Source: Flavobacteriaceae bacterium UBA3339
Lineage (GTDB): Bacteria; Bacteroidota; Bacteroidia; Flavobacteriales; Flavobacteriaceae
Assembly: GCA_002360925.1 (NCBI GenBank)
Contig: DERN01000016.1
Coordinates: forward strand, 62,001-126,000
Direction: 5' to 3'
DNA length: 64,000 nucleotides
Positions 1 through 9,300 of the stretch are shown one piece after another. Each line of letters begins with the position of its first letter. The stretch's first letter is position 1. Below the pieces are notes generated by a model, which was not told the origin of the DNA, searched no databases, and saw only the letters and a program-made list of their open reading frames with translations. The translations under genes were made by a program, and so were the position numbers.

Positions 1-760
1 TTAAATTAGTCGAAATGTATTTATTTACTTTTAAAACTGCATTTAACTGATAATCGATATCAACATTTTTAGGTCTATCTAAATAGTTTGAGTACAAGTT
101 CAAGATATTTTCTACTGTAAAGTTTTCCATTATCTGTACTTTATAGTAAGCATTTAATGCAGCACCAAATTCAAATCGCATTGATTTTCCTTGTTCAACA
201 CCAAATGATTCTCCGAAATCAGTAAAATGAGGATGCACAAATATGAAACGAGCAGTAGCCGGAGCAATATTTACTTTAAGATTATCGTTTTTCTTCCATA
301 ACATACCTAATCCCGTTTGCAAATAGGCAGGTGACATAAAATGTGAAATCTTTTCATCTGGATTGTCAGGATTCATTCCCGTATCGAACTGCGTTTTAAA
401 ATTCACAAATGCAGAATAGTACCATTCGCCTTTTGCTTTTTTACCTAAAATTGAATTGATTTCTAGACGGTCGTCGGTTTTTTGTTTTTCCTGACCTTTT
501 AATTTTGAGATTCCGTATGAAGCAATGAATTTGTTATCCCAAGCCCAATCGCCTTTTTTGTAGTTAATATCATAATTTAAAGAACCATTCAGCGCTAAAT
601 TATTAGAACCTCCGGCTTGCCATTGTGAAAAACTTGACTGACTTCCTAAAACGGCAATATTTCCTTTCATTACCCAAGTACTGTCTTTTACAACTTCGGT
701 TTCTTGTGCAAAAGTTGTCTGTAACCCCAAACAAGTTAAAATAAGTAAAACTTTTTTCAT
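1..760 (-). CDS. DUF3078 family outer-membrane-type protein, 3' end missing (left edge)
   Basis: The minus frame opens with ATG at 760-758 and a signal peptide (MKKVLLILTCLGLQTTFAQ), and stays open to base 1, so about 250 residues are visible and the C terminus is off the window. After the signal come alternating hydrophobic/polar strands with motifs such as WQAGGSNNLALNG and LNYDINYKKGDWAWDNK, typical of DUF3078 proteins, which are predicted outer-membrane beta-barrels of unknown function in Bacteroidota. It is the last visible gene of the suf operon, 13 bp after DUF2480. That position is inferred to be co-transcription only; no role in cluster assembly is visible in the protein. Confidence 0.8.
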   Translation of the reverse strand, partial: MKKVLLILTCLGLQTTFAQETEVVKDSTWVMKGNIAVLGSQSSFSQWQAGGSNNLALNGSLNYDINYKKGDWAWDNKFIASYGISKLKGQEKQKTDDRLEINSILGKKAKGEWYYSAFVNFKTQFDTGMNPDNPDEKISHFMSPAYLQTGLGMLWKKNDNLKVNIAPATARFIFVHPHFTDFGESFGVEQGKSMRFEFGAALNAYYKVQIMENFTVENILNLYSNYLDRPKNVDIDYQLNAVLKVNKYISTNL

Positions 761-773
761 ATCTATTTATTTT

Positions 774-1286
774 CTATTTTTTTCCTTTCTTAAAAATGGG
801 CACTGCCGAACACGCTTCGCCAAACATAATCGAACGTGCATAATGCATCATTTTCTGTGTTGCCATAACATAACTTTCTTCTGGAATTGCCTTTTTAGCA
901 CATCCTTTTATGATTACTGGCTGATCTAGGTATTGAGAAAAATCTAAATCATCAATCACTTTTTGATAAAAGGCTTTATCTAAATCGTGTAACGAACCTT
1001 GAACAACCATTTTGGCGAAGGGCTGCAAATAAGACGAAACCAACATAAATGCCCACGATGGTAAAATGGCGTCTGTTGTACAAGTTAAAGCAACTAATTG
1101 ATTTTGATAAACGCTCCAATCTATATCTTTTAATGCCGCTCGAAATTCTTTTTCGCGCAACACAAAACCTTCGTATAACCACTGTGAAATATCTAAAACA
1201 ACTCGTTTTTCATTCGGAAAATAGTCTTCCAAATCAAAAACTACCAAACTGCTTTGCGCAACTCTGTTTACGATTTCTTCTTCCAT
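774..1286 (-). CDS. DUF2480 family protein
   Basis: Conserved 170-residue soluble protein of the DUF2480 family, found in Bacteroidota beside Suf genes; its biochemical role is unknown. I chose the ATG at 1286-1284 (MEEEIVNRVAQ) because the longer frame beginning at 1343 would run 55 bp into the DUF59 gene. With this start the gap to that gene is 2 bp, as expected in a tight operon. The sequence has two cysteines of possible interest, in a TCTTDA motif and in KGCAKKAIP, and no signal peptide or membrane segment. The gene order sufS-sufE-DUF59-DUF2480-DUF3078 is seen here directly. Confidence 0.85.
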   Translation of the reverse strand: MEEEIVNRVAQSSLVVFDLEDYFPNEKRVVLDISQWLYEGFVLREKEFRAALKDIDWSVYQNQLVALTCTTDAILPSWAFMLVSSYLQPFAKMVVQGSLHDLDKAFYQKVIDDLDFSQYLDQPVIIKGCAKKAIPEESYVMATQKMMHYARSIMFGEACSAVPIFKKGKK

Positions 1287-1288
1287 TC

Positions 1289-1612
1289 TTATAACATTCC
1301 TAATTCTAACTTCGCTTCTTCGCTCATCATATCTTTTTCCCAAGGCGGATCAAAAGTTAATTCGATTTCTACGTCTTTTACCATATCGATCGATTTTACT
1401 TTTTCCTGAACTTCCATCGGAAGCGTTTCGGCAACCGGACAATTCGGAGAAGTTAACGTCATTAATATTTTTACTTCGCGATCTTCGTTTACAAACACGT
1501 CGTAAATTAATCCTAGTTCGTATATATCTACCGGAATTTCGGGATCAAAAATCGTTTTTAATGTTTTTACGATATTTTCTCCTAATTCGTTCATATTTAG
1601 TTGTTCTTCCAT
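1289..1612 (-). CDS. MIP18/DUF59 family Fe-S assembly protein (SufT-like)
   Basis: Small (107 residue) DUF59/MIP18 protein. The family hallmark DPEIPVDIYELGLIY is present near the N terminus, followed by a TSPNCPVAE loop with the conserved cysteine (Cys58 with this start) and a C-terminal FDPPW motif. Members such as SufT help in maturation or delivery of Fe-S clusters in the cytoplasm. The ATG at 1612 is preferred over the upstream one at 1642, which would overlap sufE; an internal Met at 1594 is a further alternative. It lies 4 bp after sufE in the same operon. Confidence 0.88.
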   Translation of the reverse strand: MEEQLNMNELGENIVKTLKTIFDPEIPVDIYELGLIYDVFVNEDREVKILMTLTSPNCPVAETLPMEVQEKVKSIDMVKDVEIELTFDPPWEKDMMSEEAKLELGML

Positions 1613-1616
1613 ATCA

Positions 1617-2033
1617 TTAGTTGGCTTGAAGGGCGATTGCATATAATTTTATTTGTTTAATCATTGAAACTAATCCGTTGGCGCGCGTTGGCGATAAATG
1701 TTCTTTCAGTCCGATTTCATCAATGAACGTCATATCCGCATTCATTACATCTACAGGATTTTGGTTTGAAAATGTTCGAATTAAAATCGCAATGATTCCT
1801 TTTGTGAGAATGGCATCACTATCGGCTGTAAAAACAATTTTATCGTTTTCTTTATCGGCATGCAACCAAACTCTTGATTGACATCCTTTGATTAGATTTT
1901 CGTCTTTTTTATACAATTCATCAATCAAAGGCAATGATTTACCTAATTCTATAATGTATTCATATCGTTGCATCCAATCGTCGAACATTGCAAATTCATC
2001 AACGATTTCTTCTTGTATTTCTTTAATTGTCAT
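1617..2033 (-). CDS. sufE: SufE, cysteine desulfuration protein
   Basis: SufE accepts persulfide sulfur from SufS and passes it to the SufBCD scaffold. The 138-residue length is standard. The active-site loop KGCQSRVW is present, placing the acceptor cysteine at Cys51. Downstream motifs such as TADSDAILTKGI and LSPTRANGL match the family. It follows sufS by 58 bp on the same strand, which gives the substrate pair SufS/SufE in one transcript. Start at 2033 is the first ATG and has no conflict with sufS. Confidence 0.95.
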   Translation of the reverse strand: MTIKEIQEEIVDEFAMFDDWMQRYEYIIELGKSLPLIDELYKKDENLIKGCQSRVWLHADKENDKIVFTADSDAILTKGIIAILIRTFSNQNPVDVMNADMTFIDEIGLKEHLSPTRANGLVSMIKQIKLYAIALQAN

Positions 2034-2091
2034 TTTTTAGTTTCAAGTTTAAGGTTTTAAGTTCCTTTTTTCTTTAGATTTCTTTTGACTT

Positions 2092-3309
2092 TTATCTCAA
2101 CATAATTAACGCTTTATTTAGCGCTTCGATCATTTGATCGATTTCTTCTTTTGTATTGTAAAAAGCAAACGATGCACGAATGGTTCCCGGAATATCGAAA
2201 TAATTCATAATCGGTTGCGCACAATGATGTCCGGTACGAACTGCAACTCCTAATTTATCAATAATTGCGCCGACATCGTAAGGATGAATTCCTTTGAAAT
2301 TAAAAGAAATTACAGAAGCTTTTTCTTTTACTGTTCCATAAAATTCGATTCCTTCCAATTCACTTAAACGTTTTGTTGCATATTCTAACAACTCATGTTC
2401 ATAAGCCGCAATATTATCGAACCCGATTTCATTTAAATAATCAACTGCAGTTCCTAAAACAATTCCGCCCGCGATATTCGGAGTTCCTGCTTCGAATTTA
2501 TGTGGCAAACACGCATATGTCGTTTTTTCGAACGTAACTTCTTTAATCATTTCACCTCCTCCTTGATAAGGCGGAAGCTGATTTAACCAATTTTCTTTTC
2601 CGTACAAAATTCCCGTTCCGGTTGGTCCGCACATTTTATGTCCAGAAAAAACATAAAAATCGCAATCTAATTCCTGAACATCAGGTTTTAAATGCGGAAC
2701 GGCTTGCGCTCCGTCGATTAAAACAGCGGCACCAACTTCGTGGGCTTTTTCGATCATAAATTTTACCGGATTGATAACTCCTAACGCATTTGAAATATGA
2801 TTTACTGCAACCAATTTCGTATTCGAATTCAATAAACCAACATACGCTTCCGTATCTAAAGATCCGTCGGCAAGCATTGGAATTACTTTTAAAGTAGCAC
2901 CCGAACGTTCGCAAGCAAACTGCCAAGGCACAATGTTAGAATGATGTTCTAAATGCGAAACAATGATTTCATCGCCAGGTTTTAAAAGCTGACCAAAACC
3001 ATTTGCAACCAAATTAATCCCGAATGTTGTTCCGGCTGTGAACAAGACTTCGAAACTGTTTTTTGCATTGATGTGTTTTTGAATTTTTAATCGCGCTTCT
3101 TCATAAGCATCGGTTGCAACCTGACTTAAATGATGAACTCCACGATGAATATTTGCATTTATTTCTTTGTAGTATTTAGCTTCGGCATCGATCACAACTT
3201 GAGGTTTCTGCGATGTTGCGCCATTATCGAAATATACTAAAGGTTTACCGTTTACTTGTTGAAAAAGTATCGGAAAATCTTTACGTATTTTATCTATATC
3301 AAAACTCAT
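2092..3309 (-). CDS. sufS: SufS, cysteine desulfurase
   Basis: PLP-dependent class V aminotransferase-fold enzyme (405 residues) that removes sulfur from cysteine for Fe-S cluster building. The PLP lysine is in SGHKMCGPTG (Lys225), and the group II active-site loop RTGHHCAQP carries the catalytic Cys363. The EHHSNIVPWQ and IDGAQAVPH motifs are intact. It is the first gene of the visible suf unit, with a -7 like box 22 bp upstream. No sufB, sufC or sufD lies directly upstream; the next gene there is the OmpA gene, closed by a terminator. Confidence 0.96.
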   Translation of the reverse strand: MSFDIDKIRKDFPILFQQVNGKPLVYFDNGATSQKPQVVIDAEAKYYKEINANIHRGVHHLSQVATDAYEEARLKIQKHINAKNSFEVLFTAGTTFGINLVANGFGQLLKPGDEIIVSHLEHHSNIVPWQFACERSGATLKVIPMLADGSLDTEAYVGLLNSNTKLVAVNHISNALGVINPVKFMIEKAHEVGAAVLIDGAQAVPHLKPDVQELDCDFYVFSGHKMCGPTGTGILYGKENWLNQLPPYQGGGEMIKEVTFEKTTYACLPHKFEAGTPNIAGGIVLGTAVDYLNEIGFDNIAAYEHELLEYATKRLSELEGIEFYGTVKEKASVISFNFKGIHPYDVGAIIDKLGVAVRTGHHCAQPIMNYFDIPGTIRASFAFYNTKEEIDQMIEALNKALIMLR

Positions 3310-3331
3310 TTTGTATTCAAAAATTTTAATA

Positions 3332-3339
3332 CAAAGATA
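3332..3339 (-). promoter_or_regulatory. -7 box candidate for the sufS operon
   Basis: The minus strand reads TATCTTTG, a full match to the Bacteroidota -7 consensus TAnnTTTG, ending 22 bp before the sufS ATG. A convincing TTTG -33 element at the usual 19 bp spacing is not visible, so this is a pattern call only. Confidence 0.45.
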
Positions 3340-3396
3340 CTAATATAAAATAAGACGATTGTAAAATGACTTTAAGAATTTAAAACTAATCTAAAT

Positions 3397-3434
3397 AAAA
3401 CGAGGAATAAACTTAATTGCTTATTCCTCGTTTT
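3397..3434 (-). terminator. Rho-independent terminator after the adhesin/PorP/OmpA operon
   Basis: A perfect 14-bp inverted repeat (AAAACGAGGAATAA and its complement) with a 10-nt loop, followed on the minus strand by a T-rich tail. It sits 25 bp past the stop of the OmpA gene and upstream of sufS. Confidence 0.8.
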
Positions 3435-3459
3435 TATTGAATTTCTTGAACTTATCTAC

Positions 3460-5418
3460 TTACATTTTGGTAATGATAAATTCGGATCTTCTGTTTAATT
3501 GATGTTCTTCTTCTGTACAGTTTACTCCGTCCGCACAACCATTAATCAATTGTGTTTCTCCGTAACCTTTCCAAGTTAATCGCGAACGTTTGATTCCTTT
3601 TTCAATTAACCATTCGCCTGTTGATTTGGCACGACGACTCGATAAATCTTCGTTGTATTTATGAGAAGCGCGACTATCGGTATGCGAACGAATATCGATT
3701 TCCATAGTTGGATACTCTTCTAAAACAGCTAATACTTTTGCCAATTCTAATGCTGCATCATGACGAATATTGTGTTTGTCTAGATCGAAATAAATTGGAT
3801 TTAATTTCAACACTTTAAACAAATCGTCACCTTCTTTAAACGGCAATTTCACTGGTTCTAACACAATCGTTTTTTCGGTCAATCCACTTTCGTTAGGAAG
3901 CGAAACCAAAACTTCTTTTGTAATATATCCTTCTTTTTCGGCTTTGATTCTATAAACATCGCCACATTCATACGAATGATTGAAATTGTACGTTGGATCT
4001 ACATATTGTTTGCTGATTCCTTTTTGGTTGTACAATTCGTCTGATAATGTAACGATTGCGTCCGAAATTAATTTACCTGTTTTACCATCGACCACTTTTA
4101 CGTGCAAATTCTGATTACAATCTAAAATCAATTGACGGTTTTCTAGAAACGAATAAATATCATCGTTCCCTTTTCCGCCTTCACGATTAGAGCTGAAAAA
4201 ACCTTTGTTTGTTGATTTATCGATGAAATAAGCAAAATCGTCTGAAGCTGAATTTAACGGCGCTCCAACATTTTGAACATTGCTAAATTTACCGTCTTCT
4301 TTTATTTTGGTTACAAAAATATCTAAACCACCTAAACCAACGCGACCGTTGCTTGAATAATACAATTCGTCTGCAACAACAAACGGAAATGTTTCACGAG
4401 CTTCGGTGTTGATTTCGGGCCCTAAATTTTCAGGTTTTCCAAAACTTTCTCCATTGATCGAAACTTTCCATAAATCGCCTTGACCAAATCCGCCCGGGCG
4501 ATCAGAAGAAAAATACAACGTTTTTTCGTCTGCGCTTAAAGTTGGATGTGCCGTATTAAACTGATTGCTGTTAAAAGGCAATTCGCTAACATTGGTCCAT
4601 TTATTATCTACTAATTCTGCGCGGTAAATTTTTAACTTTGTCGACTTTTTATCATCGAATCTGCGTTTACCTTTTAAGATATTGTTACGTGTAAAATACA
4701 TCGTTTTTCCGTCGTGCGTAATAACAGCAGTAGACTCGTTTAATCTTGATTTTACAGCTCCTTTAATCATTGCTGATTTTGAATCGCTTTCTACTGTGTT
4801 AACATCGGCAGCGTAAAGACTTGTAAAAGCATCGCCTGTCCACGTATGTCTTTTCTTTACGAAATTTCCTGTGTCTTTAGCACTTGTATAATAAAACTGA
4901 TTTTCGCGAACAAACGTTCCGTAATCTGCATACGGCGTATTGATGGCTAAATTTGTTACATTATCTACTCGACCAGAATTGTTTTGAATCTGTTTTTGAA
5001 GATCTTTTTCGTTTTTAAAAATCTTAGAAATTTGAATTTCTTCTCCAACCTTTTTTACAAACTGATCGTAATATTTCTTTGCTTCTGTTTCGTTTCCTAC
5101 ATTTTGCAATGTGTGTGCATATCTGTAAAAATACTCGGCAGGAATATCGGTTAATTCGTATTCAGAAAATAGTTTTTGATAATAGTTTTCTGCTTCGCTA
5201 TAACGTGCATTGAAATAATACGCATTTCCTAGTTTTTCGACAAGATCCTGACTTGAATATCCGCGTTTGTAAACTTTCTCGTACAAATCGATGGCGTTTA
5301 CATAAGCCCAACGATCATAACCTTTTTCTGCCGGTTTTAATCCCGATTGTGCAAAAGCGTTACTGTTTCCTAAAACTAAAGAAAACAGCAAAGTCATTAT
5401 TGATAATCCTTTTTTCAT
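3460..5418 (-). CDS. PorE-like OmpA family protein (TPR, PD40 propeller, CarboxypepD_reg-like, OmpA)
   Basis: 652-residue exported protein. Order of parts: signal peptide (residues 1-23), TPR-like helices (about 30-150), a WD40-like/PD40 propeller with repeated YFSSDRPGG, YYSSNG and FFSSNREGG motifs (about 160-425), a carboxypeptidase-regulatory-like Ig fold (about 440-525), and an OmpA peptidoglycan-binding domain (about 535-652) with YFDLDKHNIR and HTDSRASHKYN. This is the domain order of PorE, the T9SS envelope-anchoring protein, but many paralogues accompany individual T9SS cargo, and the operon position after a giant adhesin and a PorP protein suggests a cargo-specific role. It starts 11 bp after the PorP gene and is followed by a strong terminator. 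Confidence 0.88.
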   Translation of the reverse strand: MKKGLSIMTLLFSLVLGNSNAFAQSGLKPAEKGYDRWAYVNAIDLYEKVYKRGYSSQDLVEKLGNAYYFNARYSEAENYYQKLFSEYELTDIPAEYFYRYAHTLQNVGNETEAKKYYDQFVKKVGEEIQISKIFKNEKDLQKQIQNNSGRVDNVTNLAINTPYADYGTFVRENQFYYTSAKDTGNFVKKRHTWTGDAFTSLYAADVNTVESDSKSAMIKGAVKSRLNESTAVITHDGKTMYFTRNNILKGKRRFDDKKSTKLKIYRAELVDNKWTNVSELPFNSNQFNTAHPTLSADEKTLYFSSDRPGGFGQGDLWKVSINGESFGKPENLGPEINTEARETFPFVVADELYYSSNGRVGLGGLDIFVTKIKEDGKFSNVQNVGAPLNSASDDFAYFIDKSTNKGFFSSNREGGKGNDDIYSFLENRQLILDCNQNLHVKVVDGKTGKLISDAIVTLSDELYNQKGISKQYVDPTYNFNHSYECGDVYRIKAEKEGYITKEVLVSLPNESGLTEKTIVLEPVKLPFKEGDDLFKVLKLNPIYFDLDKHNIRHDAALELAKVLAVLEEYPTMEIDIRSHTDSRASHKYNEDLSSRRAKSTGEWLIEKGIKRSRLTWKGYGETQLINGCADGVNCTEEEHQLNRRSEFIITKM

Positions 5419-5429
5419 TTCTTTAAATT

Positions 5430-6368
5430 TTAGTAGAATCGCGGAGAATTCACACGATTGTATTTGTTGAACAATTCAAAACGCATAAACACTTCATGAG
5501 ATCCGTTGTTATAACGTGCAAGCTTGGTAGTTTCGCTATCGTAACTGTAACCAATGAATAATCCGTCTGTGATTTGAAATCCAACCAAAGCACTCCAAGC
5601 GGCATCCCAACGATAAGCAGCTCCTAAAGTTAAACGATCGTGAATTAAGAAATTCGCTGTAATATCGGCTTGTAAAGGCGCTCCTTGAACAGCTTTAAGT
5701 AAAGCAGCCGGTTTAAATTTCAATGTTGGATTTAATTCAAAAACATGTCCTCCCATTAAATAGAAATGCATTCTTTGATTCATTGAACTGTAAACAGAAC
5801 CGTTGTCGAATCGTTTGTTTTCTAAGAAACTTGGAACCGAAAGACCTACATAACTTTTTTCGTTATGCCAGTAAACTCCCGCGCCGATATTAGGAGAAAA
5901 TTCATTTTCTACATCAACTGCGATTAAAGGATCTCCGGGATTAAATTGTTTCAATCGAGAATATTCAACGTTTAGCATATTTGCCGATCCTTTGATTCCG
6001 AAACTTAATTTACTTCCTTGATGATTTAAATCGATTGTATAAGAAACATCAACACTTATCGTGTTTTCTTCCATTACTCCCAAACGGTCATTCACAAAAC
6101 CAACTCCTAAACCTAATCGGCTATTTTGAATTGGCGTATTTAATGAAAAAGCGTTGGTTCTTGGTGCGCCATCTAATCCAACCCATTGTGTACGATGAAG
6201 TCCGAATAAACTTAAAGCTCCTCTATTTCCAGCATAAGCCGGATTTATATTAATTGTATTGTACATGTAATGCGTGTACTGAGGATCTTGTTGGGCGTGC
6301 ATTTCTGCACACCCTAAGCTTAACAAGATTCCTGCTAATACTTTATTGAAAATATGTGATAATTTCAT
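5430..6368 (-). CDS. PorP/SprF family type IX secretion membrane protein
   Basis: 312 residues with a signal peptide (residues 1-25, ending AEMHAQ), then the family opening QDPQYTHYMYNTININPAYAGNRG, read here in two halves, and repeated amphipathic strands of an outer-membrane barrel. SprF of Flavobacterium is needed to export and attach the gliding adhesin SprB; paralogues are each paired with one large adhesin. This gene lies 8 bp after the giant adhesin gene, exactly the sprB-sprF arrangement, so it probably attaches that adhesin at the surface. The paralogue assignment is by family only. Confidence 0.92.
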   Translation of the reverse strand: MKLSHIFNKVLAGILLSLGCAEMHAQQDPQYTHYMYNTININPAYAGNRGALSLFGLHRTQWVGLDGAPRTNAFSLNTPIQNSRLGLGVGFVNDRLGVMEENTISVDVSYTIDLNHQGSKLSFGIKGSANMLNVEYSRLKQFNPGDPLIAVDVENEFSPNIGAGVYWHNEKSYVGLSVPSFLENKRFDNGSVYSSMNQRMHFYLMGGHVFELNPTLKFKPAALLKAVQGAPLQADITANFLIHDRLTLGAAYRWDAAWSALVGFQITDGLFIGYSYDSETTKLARYNNGSHEVFMRFELFNKYNRVNSPRFY

Positions 6369-6376
6369 ACTTCGTA

Positions 6377-9300
6377 TTATTTACTGTTTTCTAAATGCAG
6401 ATAACCTGCTTGTTGAATTGGATAAACCTGACCGTTACCTAAATCGTAATCATATTTAATTACGTAATAATAAGTACCTGTTGGTAATTTCGGATCTTTA
6501 TTTACCGTAACACGTCCTTCAGAGAATCCTTTAAACGTATTATTGTTAGAGTTGTAATTCTTGGTTTCGTAAACCAGAACTCCCCAACGATTGAAAATTT
6601 CAACCGTATTTCCAGGATAACATTCGATTCCGTTTAATACCAACTCATCGTTCATTCCGTCACCATTCGGTGTAACCGCATTGAACACCTCGATTTGACA
6701 TGATAGGTTGATTGTTTGTGCAAATGTTGTCTTGTTTCCACATAAATCTGTCGCTACCCATGTTCTTAAAATACTGTATTTAGTATCACATTCTCCCGGA
6801 ACTACTTCGTCTGATGTAGTAACAACTGCAGGTCCACAATTATCAACCGCTTTAAGAACTTCAGCATCTTTTAAATCTTCACATCTAATAAAGATTTCCG
6901 CTTTAGGTAATTCTCCAACGAATTCAGGTGCTGTTGTATCTTGAACTGTGATAATTTGTTCGTGCTGTGTTGTGTTTCCACAAGCATCGGCAGCAATCCA
7001 AGTTCTTACTAATTTGTAATTGTTAACACAATTTCCATCAACACGTTCTTCTTTAAAACTTACTGTTGCCTTGCTACATAAATCTTCTGCTGTTACAAAC
7101 GCAACTTCCGGAATAGAATCAGAACATTCGATTGTTCTATCTTGCGGTAAGTTCACATTAAATACTGGCGCCGTTGTATCTACAATTGTAAAACTCGCTT
7201 TAGTCTCGTTCGTATTTCCACAAGCATCGGTTACTGTAAATGTTACTTCCGTAGCACCTGTATTTCCGCATGCTTTAGTTAAACCTTTGAAATTATGACT
7301 CCAAGTTAAACCTGTAGAACAGTCATCTTTTGCGGTTGCCCCAGCTCTGTTGTTTAACCAAGCTGTTAAGTCGCTATTATTTCCTGTTCCGTCACATTCT
7401 ACAACTAAATCTTCAGCTTCTGTAATGAATTCCGGTCCTTTTGTATCTACAATTTCGAAAGTAGCTTGCTCGCTTACTCTGTTTCCACAAGCATCAGTTG
7501 CAGTGAACTTAACTGTTGTTTTGCTTGTTTTACCACATCCTACAACAGTATCAACAACTGCATAACTATAAGTTACAGTTCCGCAAATATCTTCTGCAAC
7601 ACTGTTTCCGAATGAAGCTAACCAAGTATTGTATGCCGATGTGTTACCTGATCCGTCACATTCTACCACTTCGTTTTGTGGTTTTGTTGTGAAGATTGGT
7701 TTTGTCGTATCAACAATTGTAAACGTTGCAATTGTTTTTACTTCATTTCCACATGCATCCGTAGCTGTAAAAGTTACCACTACATTTCCGGCTGATCCGC
7801 ATGACGATGCGAAGTTCGCTCCGTTGTTGTAATCATTCGACCATGTTAAGTTTGCATCACATGTATCGGTTGCCGTTGCACCACCCTGAATAGCCAACCA
7901 AGCATCTAATTCAGCTTTGTTTCCGTTTCCGTCACACTCAACTGTTTTGTTTTGTGCAGCTCTTACTAAAGTAGGCGATGTTGTATCTTCGATCTTAAAC
8001 GTTGCCGTTGTCGTTACTTCGTTTCCACATGAATCGCTTGCCGTGAAAATTACCGTTACGGTGTCATTTGCACTACAAGCTACTGGAAGTTTAGAAGCAT
8101 CATAATCATGTGACCATGTTACGATTCCACAACTATCAGTCGCTTCAGCTCCTGCATGGTTTGCTAACCAACTCTCTAATGCTTGTTTGGTATTAGCACC
8201 GCATTGTACCGTTACACTTTGTGCTTCTTTTGTTAAAACTGGAGCTTTTGTATCTTCAACTTTTACGATAGCACTTGTTGTACTTGTATTTCCACATGAA
8301 TCCGTTGCTGTAAAGATTACAGTTGCTTCACCTGTGTTACCACAAGCTTTCTCTAATCCTTTATAGTTATGAGACCATGTAATGTTTCCACAAGAATCTG
8401 TCGAAACTGCTCCTCCATGATTGTTTAACCATGTGGTAATTTGAGCATCCACAGTGTTACCACATTCTAGTGTTAAGTTTTGAGCTTCTGTTGTAATTAC
8501 AGGTTTTGTCGTATCTACAATTTCAAAAGTAGCTTGTTCGCTTACTTTGTTTCCACAAGCATCAGTTGCAGTGAATTTAACTGTTGTTTTGCTTGTTTTA
8601 CCACATCCTACAACAGTATCAACAACTGCATAACTATAAGTTACAGTTCCGCAAATATCTTCTGCAACACTGTTTCCGAATGAAGCTAACCAAGTATTGT
8701 ATGCCGATGTATTACCTGATCCGTCACATTCTACCACTTCGTTTTGCGGTTTTGTTGTGAAGATTGGTTTTGTTGTATCAACAATTGTAAACGTTGCAAT
8801 TGTTTTTACCTCATTTCCACATGCATCTGTAGCTGTAAACGTTACCACTACATTTCCGGTTGATCCGCATGACGATGCGAAGTTCGCTCCGTTGTTGTAA
8901 TCATTCGACCATGTTAAGTTTGCATCACATGTATCGGTTGCTGTTGCACCACCGTGAATAGCCAACCAAGCATCTAATTCAGCTTTGTTTCCGTTTCCGT
9001 CACACTCAACCGTTTTATTTTGTGCAGCTTTTACTAAAGTAGGCGCCGTTGTATCTTCGATCTTAAATGTTGCCGTTGTAGTTACTTCGTTTCCACATGA
9101 ATCGCTTGCCGTGAAAATTACCGTTACGGTGTCATTTGCACTACAAGCTATTGGAAGTTTAGAAGCATCATAATCATGTGACCATGTTACGATTCCACAA
9201 CTATCAGTCGCTTCAGCTCCTGCATGGTTTGCTAACCAACTGTCTAATGCTTGTTTGGTATTAGCACCGCATTGTACCGTTACACTTTGTGCTTCTTTTG

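Noticed and set aside
1284..1343. 19-residue N-terminal extension of the DUF2480 protein
   Set aside because: It would overlap the DUF59 gene by 55 bp and has a biased Arg-rich composition; the ATG at 1286 gives a 2-bp gap.
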